A stretch of 64,000 nucleotides of DNA from Gemmatales bacterium (lineage in GTDB: Bacteria > Planctomycetota > Planctomycetia > Gemmatales > Gemmataceae). Below the pieces are notes generated by a model. It searched no databases and had not been told where the DNA came from. It was given only the letters and a program-made list of their open reading frames with translations. Numbering within the stretch: position 1 is the stretch's first letter; every line of letters starts with the position of its first letter. The DNA is taken from contig BPJP01000001.1 of the NCBI GenBank assembly GCA_026004675.1, positions 248,001-312,000 on the forward strand, written 5' to 3'. Made by a program: the position numbers and the translations under genes. This document shows positions 9,171-17,180 of the stretch, one piece after another.

Positions 9171-9268
9171 CTTGATGTGAGAATCAGGACAGGGCGCGGG
9201 TGGCTTCCCCGCCGGCTCGTTCCGGTTGTTGGGAAAGCGCTTGTCGTTTTTTCAGTCGGGTTGTCGTC

Positions 9269-9613
9269 ATGGAGTACACCGCCAAGCACCGTTTCGCCAG
9301 GATGTCGGCACAAAAGATTCGGCCGTTCGCAACGCTGATCCGCGGACGATCCGCGAGCGAGGCGATGGAATTGCTCCGCTTTTTGCCGAACAAAAGTGCT
9401 CGGCTTCTGGAACAAGTGCTCAAAAGTGCCTTGGGGAACGCCGAGTATCAGGGCGCGCGTCAACTTGACGATCTGGTGATCACCGATGCACGTGTCGATG
9501 GCGGTCCCATGATGAAGCGGATTCGGCCTCGAGCTCGAGGCTCCGCCTACCTGATCCGCCGCCGTTTTTCTCACATCCAAATTACGCTTACCGATTTTGA
9601 AGACGAAGACTAG
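9269..9613 (+). CDS. rplV: 50S ribosomal protein L22
   Basis: L22 (114 residues) lines the exit tunnel. The family pattern is clear: MEYTAKHRFARMSAQKIRP, LIRGRSASEAMELLRFLPNK and the C-terminal MMKRIRPRARGSAYLIRRR loop and hairpin. The ATG at 9269 is chosen because the conserved N-terminus starts there; the frame extends upstream through unrelated residues. It follows the initiator tRNA by about 100 bp and precedes rpsC by 31 bp. Confidence 0.95.
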   Translation: MEYTAKHRFARMSAQKIRPFATLIRGRSASEAMELLRFLPNKSARLLEQVLKSALGNAEYQGARQLDDLVITDARVDGGPMMKRIRPRARGSAYLIRRRFSHIQITLTDFEDED

Positions 9614-9644
9614 TGCGCTAACAACATAAAAGTGAGGTTGGCCC

Positions 9645-10343
9645 ATGGGGCAAAAAGTTCGGCCCACCGGTTTCCGTACCGGCATCATGACCGACTGGCA
9701 AAGCCATTGGTACGCCAGCAAGCAGGATTATGCGGAATTGCTGGTCGAGGACGCCAAAATCCGCCAGTACATCAAAAAACGCTATCCCCGGTCGGGAATC
9801 GCCCGGATACGCATCGAACGCACCCGGGAGAAGGTGGTGGTCTATATCTACTCCGCACGTGTCGGGATGATTATCGGCAAGAAAGGACAGGAAGTTGACA
9901 AACTGACGAAGGAGCTGGAAGACCTCGCCCACCGCCATATCGAGGTGAAAACAATTGAAATCAACCGGCCCGAAGTCGACGCCCAGCTGGTGGCGGAGGA
10001 TATTGCCGAGCAATTGGAAAAGCGTGCCAGTTTTCGGCGCACCATGAAACGAGCTATCGACCAGACGATGGAGGCAGGTGCCAAGGGCATTCGCGTCCAA
10101 TTATCGGGCCGGCTAGGCGGTGCGGAAATGGCCCGACAGGAAACGAGCATGGCGGGAAGTATTCCGCTGTCGACGCTGCGTGCCCGAATCGACTACGGAT
10201 TCACTGAAGCCGCCACCGCCCAAGGCAACATCGGAATCAAGGTATGGATCAACAACGGCGACTATTTCGAGGAGTCCAGCGATGCCGCTTATGCCCAAGC
10301 GGGTAAAGTATCGAAAAAGCCAGCGCGGCAAAGTAAAAGGTAA
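9645..10343 (+). CDS. rpsC: 30S ribosomal protein S3
   Basis: S3 (232 residues) forms the mRNA entry of the small subunit. It opens MGQKVRPTGFRTGI, has the KH RNA-binding motif around VGMIIGKKGQEVDKL and the C-terminal domain with RTMKRAIDQTMEAGAKG and GRLGGAEMARQE. After the normal end near VWINNGDYFEE there is a basic tail (AQAGKVSKKPARQSKR). That tail is encoded in DNA that also encodes the beginning of L16 in another frame, since rplP starts at 10282, 62 bases before this gene ends. Confidence 0.96.
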   Translation: MGQKVRPTGFRTGIMTDWQSHWYASKQDYAELLVEDAKIRQYIKKRYPRSGIARIRIERTREKVVVYIYSARVGMIIGKKGQEVDKLTKELEDLAHRHIEVKTIEINRPEVDAQLVAEDIAEQLEKRASFRRTMKRAIDQTMEAGAKGIRVQLSGRLGGAEMARQETSMAGSIPLSTLRARIDYGFTEAATAQGNIGIKVWINNGDYFEESSDAAYAQAGKVSKKPARQSKR

Positions 10344-10701
10344 GGCTACCCGCGGAAATACGGTTGCTTTCGGCGAGTACGGCTTGCAGGCACTGGAGGG
10401 AGGCTGGCTCAGTGCCCAGGCGATTGAAGCCGGTCGAATCACCGCAGCCCATATGGTTCGCGGCGAAGGTCGACTTTACATCCGCGTCTTCCCTCACAAG
10501 CCGATCACCTCGATCCCTTTGGAGACCCGTATGGGGAAGGGGAAAGGCGAGCCGGAATACTGGGCGGCGGTCATTCGTCCCGGAATGATCATTTACGAGG
10601 TAGCGGGCTTGCCTGAAAGCGCCGCCCGCATTTGCCTGTCGCGCATTGCCTACAAGATGCCGTTCCGCTGCCGGTTTGTGAGCCGACGGCCAAGCATTTA
10701 A
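10282..10701 (+). CDS. rplP: 50S ribosomal protein L16
   Basis: L16 (139 residues) helps build the A-site tRNA region of the large subunit. The family landmarks are MPKRVKYRKSQRGKVKG near the start, RGNTVAFGEYGLQALEGGW, EAGRITAAHMVRGEGRLYIR and the loop RMGKGKGEPEYWAAV. The start at 10282 (MPLMPKRV) has GAGGAG about eight bases upstream, inside rpsC. Starting at the second Met (10291) would still overlap rpsC by 53 bases. The overlap is in a different frame and suggests translational coupling of S3 and L16. Confidence 0.94.
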   Translation: MPLMPKRVKYRKSQRGKVKGKATRGNTVAFGEYGLQALEGGWLSAQAIEAGRITAAHMVRGEGRLYIRVFPHKPITSIPLETRMGKGKGEPEYWAAVIRPGMIIYEVAGLPESAARICLSRIAYKMPFRCRFVSRRPSI

Positions 10702-10743
10702 CGCCCAGGCCGAGGCAGTTGAACCTTTGACGGAGAGCGAAAC

Positions 10744-10965
10744 ATGAAAGCTCAAGAATACCGGGGCATGAGTGACGAGCAACTGGAATTGTCGTTGAAG
10801 GATGTCGTCAAGCATCTGTTTCACTTGCGCTTCCAATCCGCAACGGAACGCCTGGAAACGCCCAGTGAAATTCGCAAGGCGAAACGCGAAATCGCCCGCA
10901 TCCTGACGATCCGACGACAAAGGCAAATTGAAGCCGAAAACCAAGCACAACAGGCTAAACAATAA
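10744..10965 (+). CDS. rpmC: 50S ribosomal protein L29
   Basis: L29 (73 residues) is a small two-helix protein next to L23 at the exit site. It reads MKAQEYRGMSDEQLELSLKD and then LFHLRFQSATERLETPSEIR, which match the family's ELR and FNLRFQ..TGQLEN..RIR pattern. The tail is slightly longer than average. It lies between rplP and rpsQ as in most bacteria. Confidence 0.93.
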   Translation: MKAQEYRGMSDEQLELSLKDVVKHLFHLRFQSATERLETPSEIRKAKREIARILTIRRQRQIEAENQAQQAKQ

Positions 10966-11009
10966 CGACGTGCGGTAAATCCTGATGGTTGGGTGCGAAG
11001 GATAAACTC

Positions 11010-11324
11010 ATGGCAGAAAAACAACGGGGCAAACGACGCTCGGCTATCGGTGTTGTCACCCGTGACAAGATGAACAAGACCAGGCGGGTGGAAATCCAAC
11101 GCCTCGTGAAGCATCCACGTTATGGCAAATTCATCCGTCGGCGGACCATTTGCTACGTCCACGATGAGAACAATGAGTGCCGGCGCGGCGACGTTGTGGA
11201 GATCATGGAAACGCGGCCATTGTCGAAAATGAAAAACTGGCGGCTGGTTCGTATCGTTCGCAAAGCACCGAGAGTGGAAAGCCAGGAAGAATCAGCAGAA
11301 ACAACAAGTGAAGCCCAAGCGTGA
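11010..11324 (+). CDS. rpsQ: 30S ribosomal protein S17
   Basis: S17 (104 residues) is an OB-fold primary 16S-binding protein. Visible: [34 protein letters not shown] and [19 protein letters not shown], the family signature near the C-terminal half. An acidic tail of about 15 residues ([15 protein letters not shown]) extends past the usual end. The ATG at 11010 is chosen because the S17 core begins soon after it; the frame also opens at a GTG/TTG-type codon at 10989. Confidence 0.93.
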   Translation: MAEKQRGKRRSAIGVVTRDKMNKTRRVEIQRLVKHPRYGKFIRRRTICYVHDENNECRRGDVVEIMETRPLSKMKNWRLVRIVRKAPRVESQEESAETTSEAQA

Positions 11325-11357
11325 TCGCCTTGGTGCGGTCGTGAGGAGCAGTCGGAA

Positions 11358-11726
11358 ATGATTCAAGAGTATACGTATCTGGATGTCGCGGACAACACGG
11401 GTGCTAAAGAGTGCATGTGCATCAAGGTGTTGGGTGGATCCCGCCGCCGCTACGCTGGCCTGGGCGACATTATCGTGGCCAGCGTCAAGAAAGCCATTCC
11501 TGGCGGCGATGTCAAGCCGGGCGACGTAGTCAAAGGCGTGGTCGTTCGCACCAAGAAAGCCACCCGCCGAGAAGACGGCAGTTATGTCCGCTTCGATCGA
11601 AATGCCCTCGTCATCATCGACGCGGAGAACAACCCGAGGGGAACGCGAATCTTCGGTGCCGTTGCCCGCGAGCTCCGCGAACGGAATTTCATGAAGATTG
11701 TCAGCCTGGCGTCGGAAGTCGTCTGA
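11358..11726 (+). CDS. rplN: 50S ribosomal protein L14
   Basis: L14 (122 residues, exactly the usual length) forms an intersubunit bridge. It has [18 protein letters not shown] at the start, [28 protein letters not shown]-like [19 protein letters not shown] and the end [20 protein letters not shown]. The start has GAGGAG about ten bases upstream. It stands between rpsQ and rplX in canonical order. Confidence 0.96.
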   Translation: MIQEYTYLDVADNTGAKECMCIKVLGGSRRRYAGLGDIIVASVKKAIPGGDVKPGDVVKGVVVRTKKATRREDGSYVRFDRNALVIIDAENNPRGTRIFGAVARELRERNFMKIVSLASEVV

Positions 11727-11759
11727 ATCGCCGGAAAAGTGATAGCCAGAGGCAAAACG

Positions 11760-12113
11760 ATGAATATCCGCAAAGATGATCGAGTGGAAGTGCAAACGGG
11801 CGACGATCGCGGCACGATTGGCCGCGTGTTGCGCGTCCTGCCCAACGAGGGCAAGGTGGTCGTGGAAGGCGTCAATCGCGTCTACAAACATTTGAAGCCT
11901 TCCAGGCAAAACCCTCAAGGAGGTCGGCTGTCGAAGGAGATGCCGATCGATATTTCCAATGTCTTACTGGTTTGCCCGACATGCAAAGTCGGCACGCGTA
12001 TGGGGCGGCGCTATGCGGATGACGGCCACAAAGTTCGCTACTGCAAAAAATGCGGCAACGAATACCCTGGTCGGCCATTGAGTAAACCCCGCCCAAGATA
12101 CGCCAAGAAGTAA
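11760..12113 (+). CDS. rplX: 50S ribosomal protein L24
   Basis: L24 (117 residues) is an assembly-initiating protein with a KOW motif, here RVEVQTGDDRGTIGRVLRVL, followed by GVNRVYKHLKPSRQNPQGG. The C-terminal part has two Cys pairs (CPTC and CKKC), forming the zinc-ribbon-like variant also seen in Thermus-type L24. The ATG at 11760 starts the conserved MNIRKDDRVEV; a few extra codons upstream are unsupported. Canonical position before rplE. Confidence 0.93.
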   Translation: MNIRKDDRVEVQTGDDRGTIGRVLRVLPNEGKVVVEGVNRVYKHLKPSRQNPQGGRLSKEMPIDISNVLLVCPTCKVGTRMGRRYADDGHKVRYCKKCGNEYPGRPLSKPRPRYAKK

Positions 12114-12149
12114 CGATTTGGCGCCGGATTCGTCAGTACGGAGTCAGCC

Positions 12150-12692
12150 ATGGCTCGTTTATTGGAACGATACAAGAACGAACTCGTCCCCCAACTCGCC
12201 GAGAAGCTGGGCCGAAAGAATCGCCTGAGCCTGCCTCGGCTGCAGAAGATCGTCGTCAACATGGGGGTCGGCAAAGCGCTGCAAGACAAGAATCGCCTGG
12301 AACATGCTGTCGAGCAATTGGCGTTGATAACCGGACAAAGACCACAGGTCACCCGTGCCCGCAAGGCGGTTAGTGGTTTCCGTTTGCGCGAAGGCAACCC
12401 GATCGGTTGTCGGGTCACCCTCCGAGGTCGACGCATGTACGAATTCCTCGACAGGCTCATCAGCATCGCCTTGCCTCGTATCCGTGACTTTCGCGGCGTC
12501 AACCCGAAAAGCTTCGACGGACATGGCAACTACAGCCTCGGCCTGGCCGAGCAGATGGTGTTTCCCGAAATCGACCCGGACAAGGTGACGTATACCCAAG
12601 GAATGGACATCACCTTTGTTACGTCCACGAAGAACGACGATGAAGCTCGCGAATTGCTTCGGCTCTTCGGCATGCCGTTTCGCGAGTCCTAG
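12150..12692 (+). CDS. rplE: 50S ribosomal protein L5
   Basis: L5 (180 residues, usual length) binds 5S rRNA and bridges to the small subunit. Its landmarks are [55 protein letters not shown] and the C-terminal [20 protein letters not shown]. It follows rplX by 36 bp and is followed by rpsN after about 40 bp. Confidence 0.96.
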   Translation: MARLLERYKNELVPQLAEKLGRKNRLSLPRLQKIVVNMGVGKALQDKNRLEHAVEQLALITGQRPQVTRARKAVSGFRLREGNPIGCRVTLRGRRMYEFLDRLISIALPRIRDFRGVNPKSFDGHGNYSLGLAEQMVFPEIDPDKVTYTQGMDITFVTSTKNDDEARELLRLFGMPFRES

Positions 12693-12733
12693 CATGAGCT
12701 TTGCCAACCGATACGAAGGGTGAGTTTGAAACT

Positions 12734-12967
12734 ATGGCTACTGATGGAAAGATCGCTCGATTCAAGAAGCAGCTGGCGGCCCTGGAGGCGGACCGCCGCA
12801 GCCAGGAGAAGAAGCTCCGGCCGCGCGACCGCATCCGCATTCGTCTGCGCTGCCGACTTTGCGGGCGTCCCCGAGCCGTCTACCGCAAGTTCGGCATTTG
12901 TCGAATCTGTTTTCGCAATATGGCCAGCGACGGCCTGATTCCAGGTGTGAAAAAAGCCAGTTGGTAA
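12734..12967 (+). CDS. rpsN: 30S ribosomal protein S14, zinc-binding type
   Basis: S14 (77 residues) is in the small-subunit head. It carries [20 protein letters not shown] with both CxxC pairs, so it is the zinc-binding (C+) form, and ends [11 protein letters not shown] as expected. At 77 residues it is longer than the classic 61-residue zinc form because of a helical N-terminus ([20 protein letters not shown]) more like the long form. The ATG at 12734 is preferred over one at 12701 because it has a better ribosome-binding context and fits rplE spacing. Confidence 0.92.
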   Translation: MATDGKIARFKKQLAALEADRRSQEKKLRPRDRIRIRLRCRLCGRPRAVYRKFGICRICFRNMASDGLIPGVKKASW

Positions 12968-13005
12968 TCGAGTCGAGTTGTTGAGAACGAAGGATACCTT
13001 TGACC

Positions 13006-13443
13006 ATGATGACCGATCCAGTCGCCGACATGCTTACTCGCATCCGCAACGCCAATCGGATCGAGCGACCGGCTGTGGATATCCCTTTGTCCAAGCTGAA
13101 GACCGCGATCGCCCGCGTCTTGAAGGAGGAAGGATTCATCATCGATTACCAGATCGGTACGATGACTGAAGGTCCGGCGTCGTTTCAGCCTGACCCGGAC
13201 GCTAAAGGCGCCAATGCCTATTTGCGAATCTTCCTCAAATACGGTCCGGAAGGCGAACGCGTCATCCGCCATATTCAACGCGTCAGCCGACCCGGATTGC
13301 GGATTTATCGCAGCTACGAAAAACTCCGCCCGGTGCTCGATGGCCTGGGCATCGCCATCTTGAGCACCAGTAGAGGTGTGATGAGCGACCGCCAGGCTCG
13401 CAAAGAAAAAATCGGCGGCGAGATCCTGTGCAACGTCTGGTGA
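13006..13443 (+). CDS. rpsH: 30S ribosomal protein S8
   Basis: S8 (145 residues) is a primary 16S-binding protein and a known regulator of the spc operon in E. coli. It begins [19 protein letters not shown] and contains [19 protein letters not shown] and the C-terminal [20 protein letters not shown]. It is longer than the usual 130 residues because of an insert around residues 52-70 ([18 protein letters not shown]). Two adjacent ATG codons (13006, 13009) and a TTG (13000) are possible starts; 13006 best fits the AAGGA sequence upstream. Confidence 0.94.
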   Translation: MMTDPVADMLTRIRNANRIERPAVDIPLSKLKTAIARVLKEEGFIIDYQIGTMTEGPASFQPDPDAKGANAYLRIFLKYGPEGERVIRHIQRVSRPGLRIYRSYEKLRPVLDGLGIAILSTSRGVMSDRQARKEKIGGEILCNVW

Positions 13444-13502
13444 GGACCGCAACGCAACGATCCAGATGCGGTCAGCCGCGAACGAAGTTTCGGAGTTCCG
13501 TT

Positions 13503-14054
13503 ATGTCCCGTATCGGCAAGCAACCTGTTCCCATACCGCAAGGCGTAAAAGCCAAAGTGGAAAACGGGACCGTCTATATCGAGGGACCGAAGGGAAAGCT
13601 CGATTTCACCTACCATCCCAACATGACGGTCCGCATCGACGAAAACGCCAACGCCATCGTCGTCACTCGGCCAGATGACGAACGACAAAATCGCGCCCTG
13701 CATGGTCTGACACGCAGTTTGATCGCCAATATGGTGGAAGGGGTGACCAAAGGCTACGAAAAACGGTTGCACATCGAAGGGATCGGCTACCAGGCTCGCC
13801 TGGAGAAGAACAAGATCGTCCTGAATGTCGGCTTTGCCAACGCCATCGAACGCGTCGCTCCCGACGGCGTACAAGTCGAGTTGCCGGACCCGACAACCAT
13901 CGTGATTCGCGGCATCGACAAACAAAAGGTTGGTCAGTTCGCGGCCGAGGTCCGAGCGGCACGCAAACCCGAACCCTATAAAGGCAAGGGAGTTCGTTAC
14001 GAGAACGAACACGTCCGGCGCAAAGAAGGGAAATCGTTTGCCAGCGGTGGTTAG
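13503..14054 (+). CDS. rplF: 50S ribosomal protein L6
   Basis: L6 (183 residues) lies near the factor-binding site. It starts MSRIGKQPVPIPQGVKAKVE and shows the duplicated fold, with EGPKGKLDFTYHPNM, LHIEGIGYQARLEKNKIVL and the C-terminal RKPEPYKGKGVRYENEHVRR signature. The ATG at 13503 is the conserved start; in-frame codons upstream overlap rpsH and are not conserved. Canonical position between rpsH and rplR. Confidence 0.96.
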   Translation: MSRIGKQPVPIPQGVKAKVENGTVYIEGPKGKLDFTYHPNMTVRIDENANAIVVTRPDDERQNRALHGLTRSLIANMVEGVTKGYEKRLHIEGIGYQARLEKNKIVLNVGFANAIERVAPDGVQVELPDPTTIVIRGIDKQKVGQFAAEVRAARKPEPYKGKGVRYENEHVRRKEGKSFASGG

Positions 14055-14093
14055 AAAACACGTCGGCTTTTCGCGCGAAATTTGGATACGAAC

Positions 14094-14456
14094 ATGAATC
14101 TGCAGAAAGAAAAAAGGAAACGTCAGCTTCGCAGGCGGCGCCATGTTCGCCGGAGAATTACCGGTACCAGCGAACGGCCCAGGTTGACAGTGTTCCGCAG
14201 CCTGAAACATATTTATGCCCAGCTCATCGACGACCTGGCAGGGAAGACGCTGGCAGCAGCCAATAGCCGAATGCCCGGGGTGGTCGATGGATACGGTGGC
14301 AACATCCAAGCTGCCAAACGAGTCGGCGCCAAGCTGGCGGAAATCGCCAAGAGCAAGGGCATCCAAAAGGCAGCTTTCGACCGCGGTCATTATCGCTACC
14401 ACGGCCGGGTCAAAGCGCTGGCGGATGCCGCACGCGAGGGAGGTCTGGATTTCTGA
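14094..14456 (+). CDS. rplR: 50S ribosomal protein L18
   Basis: L18 (120 residues) binds 5S rRNA with L5. The sequence has a very basic start ([18 protein letters not shown]), then [34 protein letters not shown] and the end [20 protein letters not shown], all typical. The ATG at 14094 is chosen over a TTG at 14082. No strong ribosome-binding site is visible, which fits coupling to the preceding rplF. Confidence 0.94.
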   Translation: MNLQKEKRKRQLRRRRHVRRRITGTSERPRLTVFRSLKHIYAQLIDDLAGKTLAAANSRMPGVVDGYGGNIQAAKRVGAKLAEIAKSKGIQKAAFDRGHYRYHGRVKALADAAREGGLDF

Positions 14457-14532
14457 CCCTCCTCCTGTGGGCGACAGGTCGATCCGATCGTTTTTCCAGG
14501 CGTTAGCAGTTGGCAAGGAAACGGAAGCAAAT

Positions 14533-15030
14533 ATGGCACGAGACCGAGAAACACGTCCCGATGGACTTGAAGAGCGAGTTGTCAAGATTCGTCGCTGCGC
14601 CGCGGTGGTCAAAGGCGGCCGACGCTTCAGTTTTAACGCACTCGTCGTCGTCGGCGACAAACGCGGCCGAGTCGCTTGGGGCTATGGCAAGGCCAATGAA
14701 GTCCCTCCCGCCGTCGAAAAGGCGACGAAGAATGCACAAGAAACATTGAACCGGCAGAAAAAAATCCTGCTCAAGGGAGAAACGATCCCGCATCGTGTTG
14801 TGGGTCGCTACGGCAGTAGCCGGGTTATTCTCGTTCCTGCCGGGCCAGGAACCGGCGTTAAGGCTGGGCCAGGCGTTCGCGACGTACTGGAAGCGTGTGG
14901 CATTCAGAACATCCTTACGAAAGTTCACGGCAGCACCAACGCCATCAACCTCGTCAAGGCAACCATCCAAGGTCTGCTGATGTTGCGAACCAAGCAAGAA
15001 GTCATGCGGCTTCGGGGAGTAGAACTGTAA
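14533..15030 (+). CDS. rpsE: 30S ribosomal protein S5
   Basis: S5 (165 residues) supports translational fidelity. It contains VVKGGRRFSFNALVVVGDKR with GRVAWGYGKANEVPPAVEKA, then VPAGPGTGVKAGPGVRDVLE and GSTNAINLVKATIQGL, the two halves of the family signature. The ATG at 14533 is chosen because the conserved protein starts about there; the same frame is open further upstream over rplR but with unrelated residues. Its TAA shares a base with the ATG of rplO (TAATG). rpmD (L30) is not present between S5 and L15. Confidence 0.95.
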   Translation: MARDRETRPDGLEERVVKIRRCAAVVKGGRRFSFNALVVVGDKRGRVAWGYGKANEVPPAVEKATKNAQETLNRQKKILLKGETIPHRVVGRYGSSRVILVPAGPGTGVKAGPGVRDVLEACGIQNILTKVHGSTNAINLVKATIQGLLMLRTKQEVMRLRGVEL

Positions 15031-15530
15031 TGGATTTGTCAACCGTTCACCAAGGCGTCCATAAACGCAAGAAGAAAAAGCGCGTCGGTCGTGGCATCGG
15101 CAGTGGGCACGGCAAGACCGCGACACGCGGCCATAAAGGCCAAAAGTCCAGCGCCGGCGCGAACAAACCTCCTGCCACGTTCGAAGGCGGACAAATGCCT
15201 TTGTTCCGACGAGTCCCCAAACGGGGATTCAGTCACGCAACTTGGGATAAACGTTCCCTGATCGTCAATGTCGGCGATCTCGACCGAGTGTTCGAGGACG
15301 GTGCCGATGTCAACCCGGACACCTTGCGAAAAACGGGATTGGCCAAAGGCCGATGCGACGCAGTCCGTATCCTTGGCAATGGCGAGTTGACCAAGAAACT
15401 CAACGTCACCGCTCACCATTTTTCCAAATCGGCAGCGGAAAAGATCGCCGCCAAGGGAGGAAAAACCGAGGTGATTCCGCCACCGAAAAAACCGACAAGG
15501 AAAAAACCCAAAGCCGGCCAAGCGAAATGA
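15030..15530 (+). CDS. rplO: 50S ribosomal protein L15
   Basis: L15 (166 residues) is a late-assembly protein of the large subunit. It has KKRVGRGIGSGHGKTATRGH followed by KGQKSSAG, then FEGGQMPLFRRVPKRGF, and a C-terminal half with VNVGDLDRVFEDGADVNPDT. The end is a long Lys/Pro-rich tail (PPPKKPTRKKPKAGQAK). The start overlaps the rpsE stop by one base, so the two are translationally coupled. About 230 bp separate it from secY. Confidence 0.95.
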   Translation: MDLSTVHQGVHKRKKKKRVGRGIGSGHGKTATRGHKGQKSSAGANKPPATFEGGQMPLFRRVPKRGFSHATWDKRSLIVNVGDLDRVFEDGADVNPDTLRKTGLAKGRCDAVRILGNGELTKKLNVTAHHFSKSAAEKIAAKGGKTEVIPPPKKPTRKKPKAGQAK

Positions 15531-15677
15531 GGTTGTCGATATTACCGGTCCCATCCAGAGGTGGCAACGAGATCCCCATCGGTTCGCGTCCGATTTCGTC
15601 TAGGTCGATCGCTTGAATCGCCCGTAGCTCCGGACGCTAGCCAACAAAAAGAGGTTGTCGGAAAAACTCGCCTGGAC

Positions 15678-15714
15678 TTGACAACTTGACATCCAATATG
15701 ATCCCGCTTGTAGA
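15678..15714 (+). promoter_or_regulatory. Possible secY promoter region
   Basis: The 229-bp gap between rplO and secY contains two overlapping TTGACA boxes (15678-15683 and 15686-15691). The second has TGTAGA 17 bases downstream at 15709-15714; a better-looking TATGAT at 15697-15702 is too close to either. The unusually long gap in an otherwise compact cluster makes a separate secY promoter plausible, but the -10 match is weak. Confidence 0.3.
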
Positions 15715-15759
15715 TTCCCACGGTTTTCGCTTTGCGTCGCTCGTTGTTGGGCATCGGCC

Positions 15760-17124
15760 ATGAATAAACTTATCACCATCTTCAAGATTCCGGAACTGGC
15801 ACAGAAGATCGGCATCACTGCGTTGTTTCTGATCATCTATCGTATCGGCTTCAACGTGCCGCTGCCGATGATCGACCAGCAGAAACTGTTCCAGGCGATG
15901 CAGACCGCTCAACAAGGGGCACTTGGCCAGGTGCTTGGATTCATCTCGATTTTCAGCGGCGGTACCTTCCAGCAAAGCACCATCTTCGGTCTGGGCATCA
16001 TGCCCTACATCTCGGCTTCCATCATTTTGCAACTGTTGGCAAGCGTGTATCCCCCTCTGGAAAAGCTGCAAAAAGAAGGCGAAAGCGGACGAAAAAAAAT
16101 CAACGAATATACCCGTTACTTGACAGTCTTCATTTGCATGTTGCAGGCCACATTCTGGGTTCGCTACCTGATGTCGAGCGGCGGAATGGGCGCAACGATC
16201 CGCGGTTACGATACGATGTTTTACGGCATCACCGCCGTCATTACCCTGACGGCGGGCACCATCTTTTTGATGTGGATCGGCGAACAGATCGACGAATACG
16301 GAATCGGCAACGGCATCAGCCTGATCATCATGGCCGGCATCATTGCCCAGATACCTGCCGCCACGCAGCTGCTCCTTTTCGATACCGCCACAGGCACACT
16401 CAAAGAGTCGATCTTCGTTCTCGGCGGAAGCGGCACCGGCCAGGACATCAGCTTTGAAAAAGTCCTGGTTCTGATCTGCCTCTTTATCGGTGTGGTCGTC
16501 GGTGTGGTGCTGATTACCAAGGGACAAAGACGCATTCCAACCCAGTCGGCGAAGCACGTTCGCGGCCGACGCGTCTACGGCGGTACCCGTCAATTTTTGC
16601 CGTTGCGCGTCAATCAAGCCGGGGTCATGCCGGTTATCTTTGCCAGCAGCCTCCTGATCCTGCCCACTTTCGTCTTCCTCTGGCTGGCCAACGGTTTCGG
16701 CTGGTCGTGGGCGCTCTTCCTTCGCGACGCCTTCCAGCGCCAGGGGTACCTTTATAACATCTGCTACATCTTCCTGATCTACTTCTTCTGCTACTTCTGG
16801 ACGGCCATCATCTTCAATCCCAAAGACATGGCCAACAATCTCAAGGACTACGGCAGCTTCATTCCCGGGTACCGACCGGGCAAACGCACCGCCGATTACT
16901 TGGAACGTGTTCTCATGCGGATCACCTATATCGGAGCGGCCTTCCTTGCAGTCGTCGCCATCATCCCGAATCTGATCTCGTCGCTATTAAACGTCGATTA
17001 TCGCATCGCCAGTTTTTACGGCGGGACCGGCTTGCTCATCGTCGTCAGCGTCGCGCTCGACCTGGTGCAGAAAATCGACAGCCACCTGGTTATGCGCAAC
17101 TACCCCGGCTTGACCGAAGATTGA
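15760..17124 (+). CDS. secY: Preprotein translocase subunit SecY
   Basis: SecY (454 residues) is the channel of the Sec translocase in the inner membrane. Ten membrane segments can be followed through the sequence. The opening NKLITIFKIPELAQKIGITA, the plug-region FSGGTFQQSTIFGLGIMPYI, the GIGNGISLIIMAGI segment and the cytosolic loop GQRRIPTQSAK with VRGRRVYGG are family signatures; LKDYGSFIPGYRPGKRTADY and YLERVLMRIT mark the C-terminal loops. In many bacteria adk, map, infA and the alpha operon follow; here a terminator and the convergent sat gene come instead. Confidence 0.97.
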   Translation: MNKLITIFKIPELAQKIGITALFLIIYRIGFNVPLPMIDQQKLFQAMQTAQQGALGQVLGFISIFSGGTFQQSTIFGLGIMPYISASIILQLLASVYPPLEKLQKEGESGRKKINEYTRYLTVFICMLQATFWVRYLMSSGGMGATIRGYDTMFYGITAVITLTAGTIFLMWIGEQIDEYGIGNGISLIIMAGIIAQIPAATQLLLFDTATGTLKESIFVLGGSGTGQDISFEKVLVLICLFIGVVVGVVLITKGQRRIPTQSAKHVRGRRVYGGTRQFLPLRVNQAGVMPVIFASSLLILPTFVFLWLANGFGWSWALFLRDAFQRQGYLYNICYIFLIYFFCYFWTAIIFNPKDMANNLKDYGSFIPGYRPGKRTADYLERVLMRITYIGAAFLAVVAIIPNLISSLLNVDYRIASFYGGTGLLIVVSVALDLVQKIDSHLVMRNYPGLTED

Positions 17125-17142
17125 TCGAACCGCCACCTCGAC

Positions 17143-17180
17143 AAAAAGATGGCGGCGCTGTTATTTCGCCGCCATTTTTT
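17143..17180. terminator. Bidirectional terminator between secY and sat
   Basis: ATGGCGGCG (17149-17157) pairs exactly with CGCCGCCAT (17167-17175) around a nine-base loop. It is flanked by AAAAA on the left and TTTTTT on the right, so it works on both strands. The right arm overlaps the last codons of sat. It ends the ribosomal cluster transcript and the convergent sulfur transcript. Confidence 0.85.
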
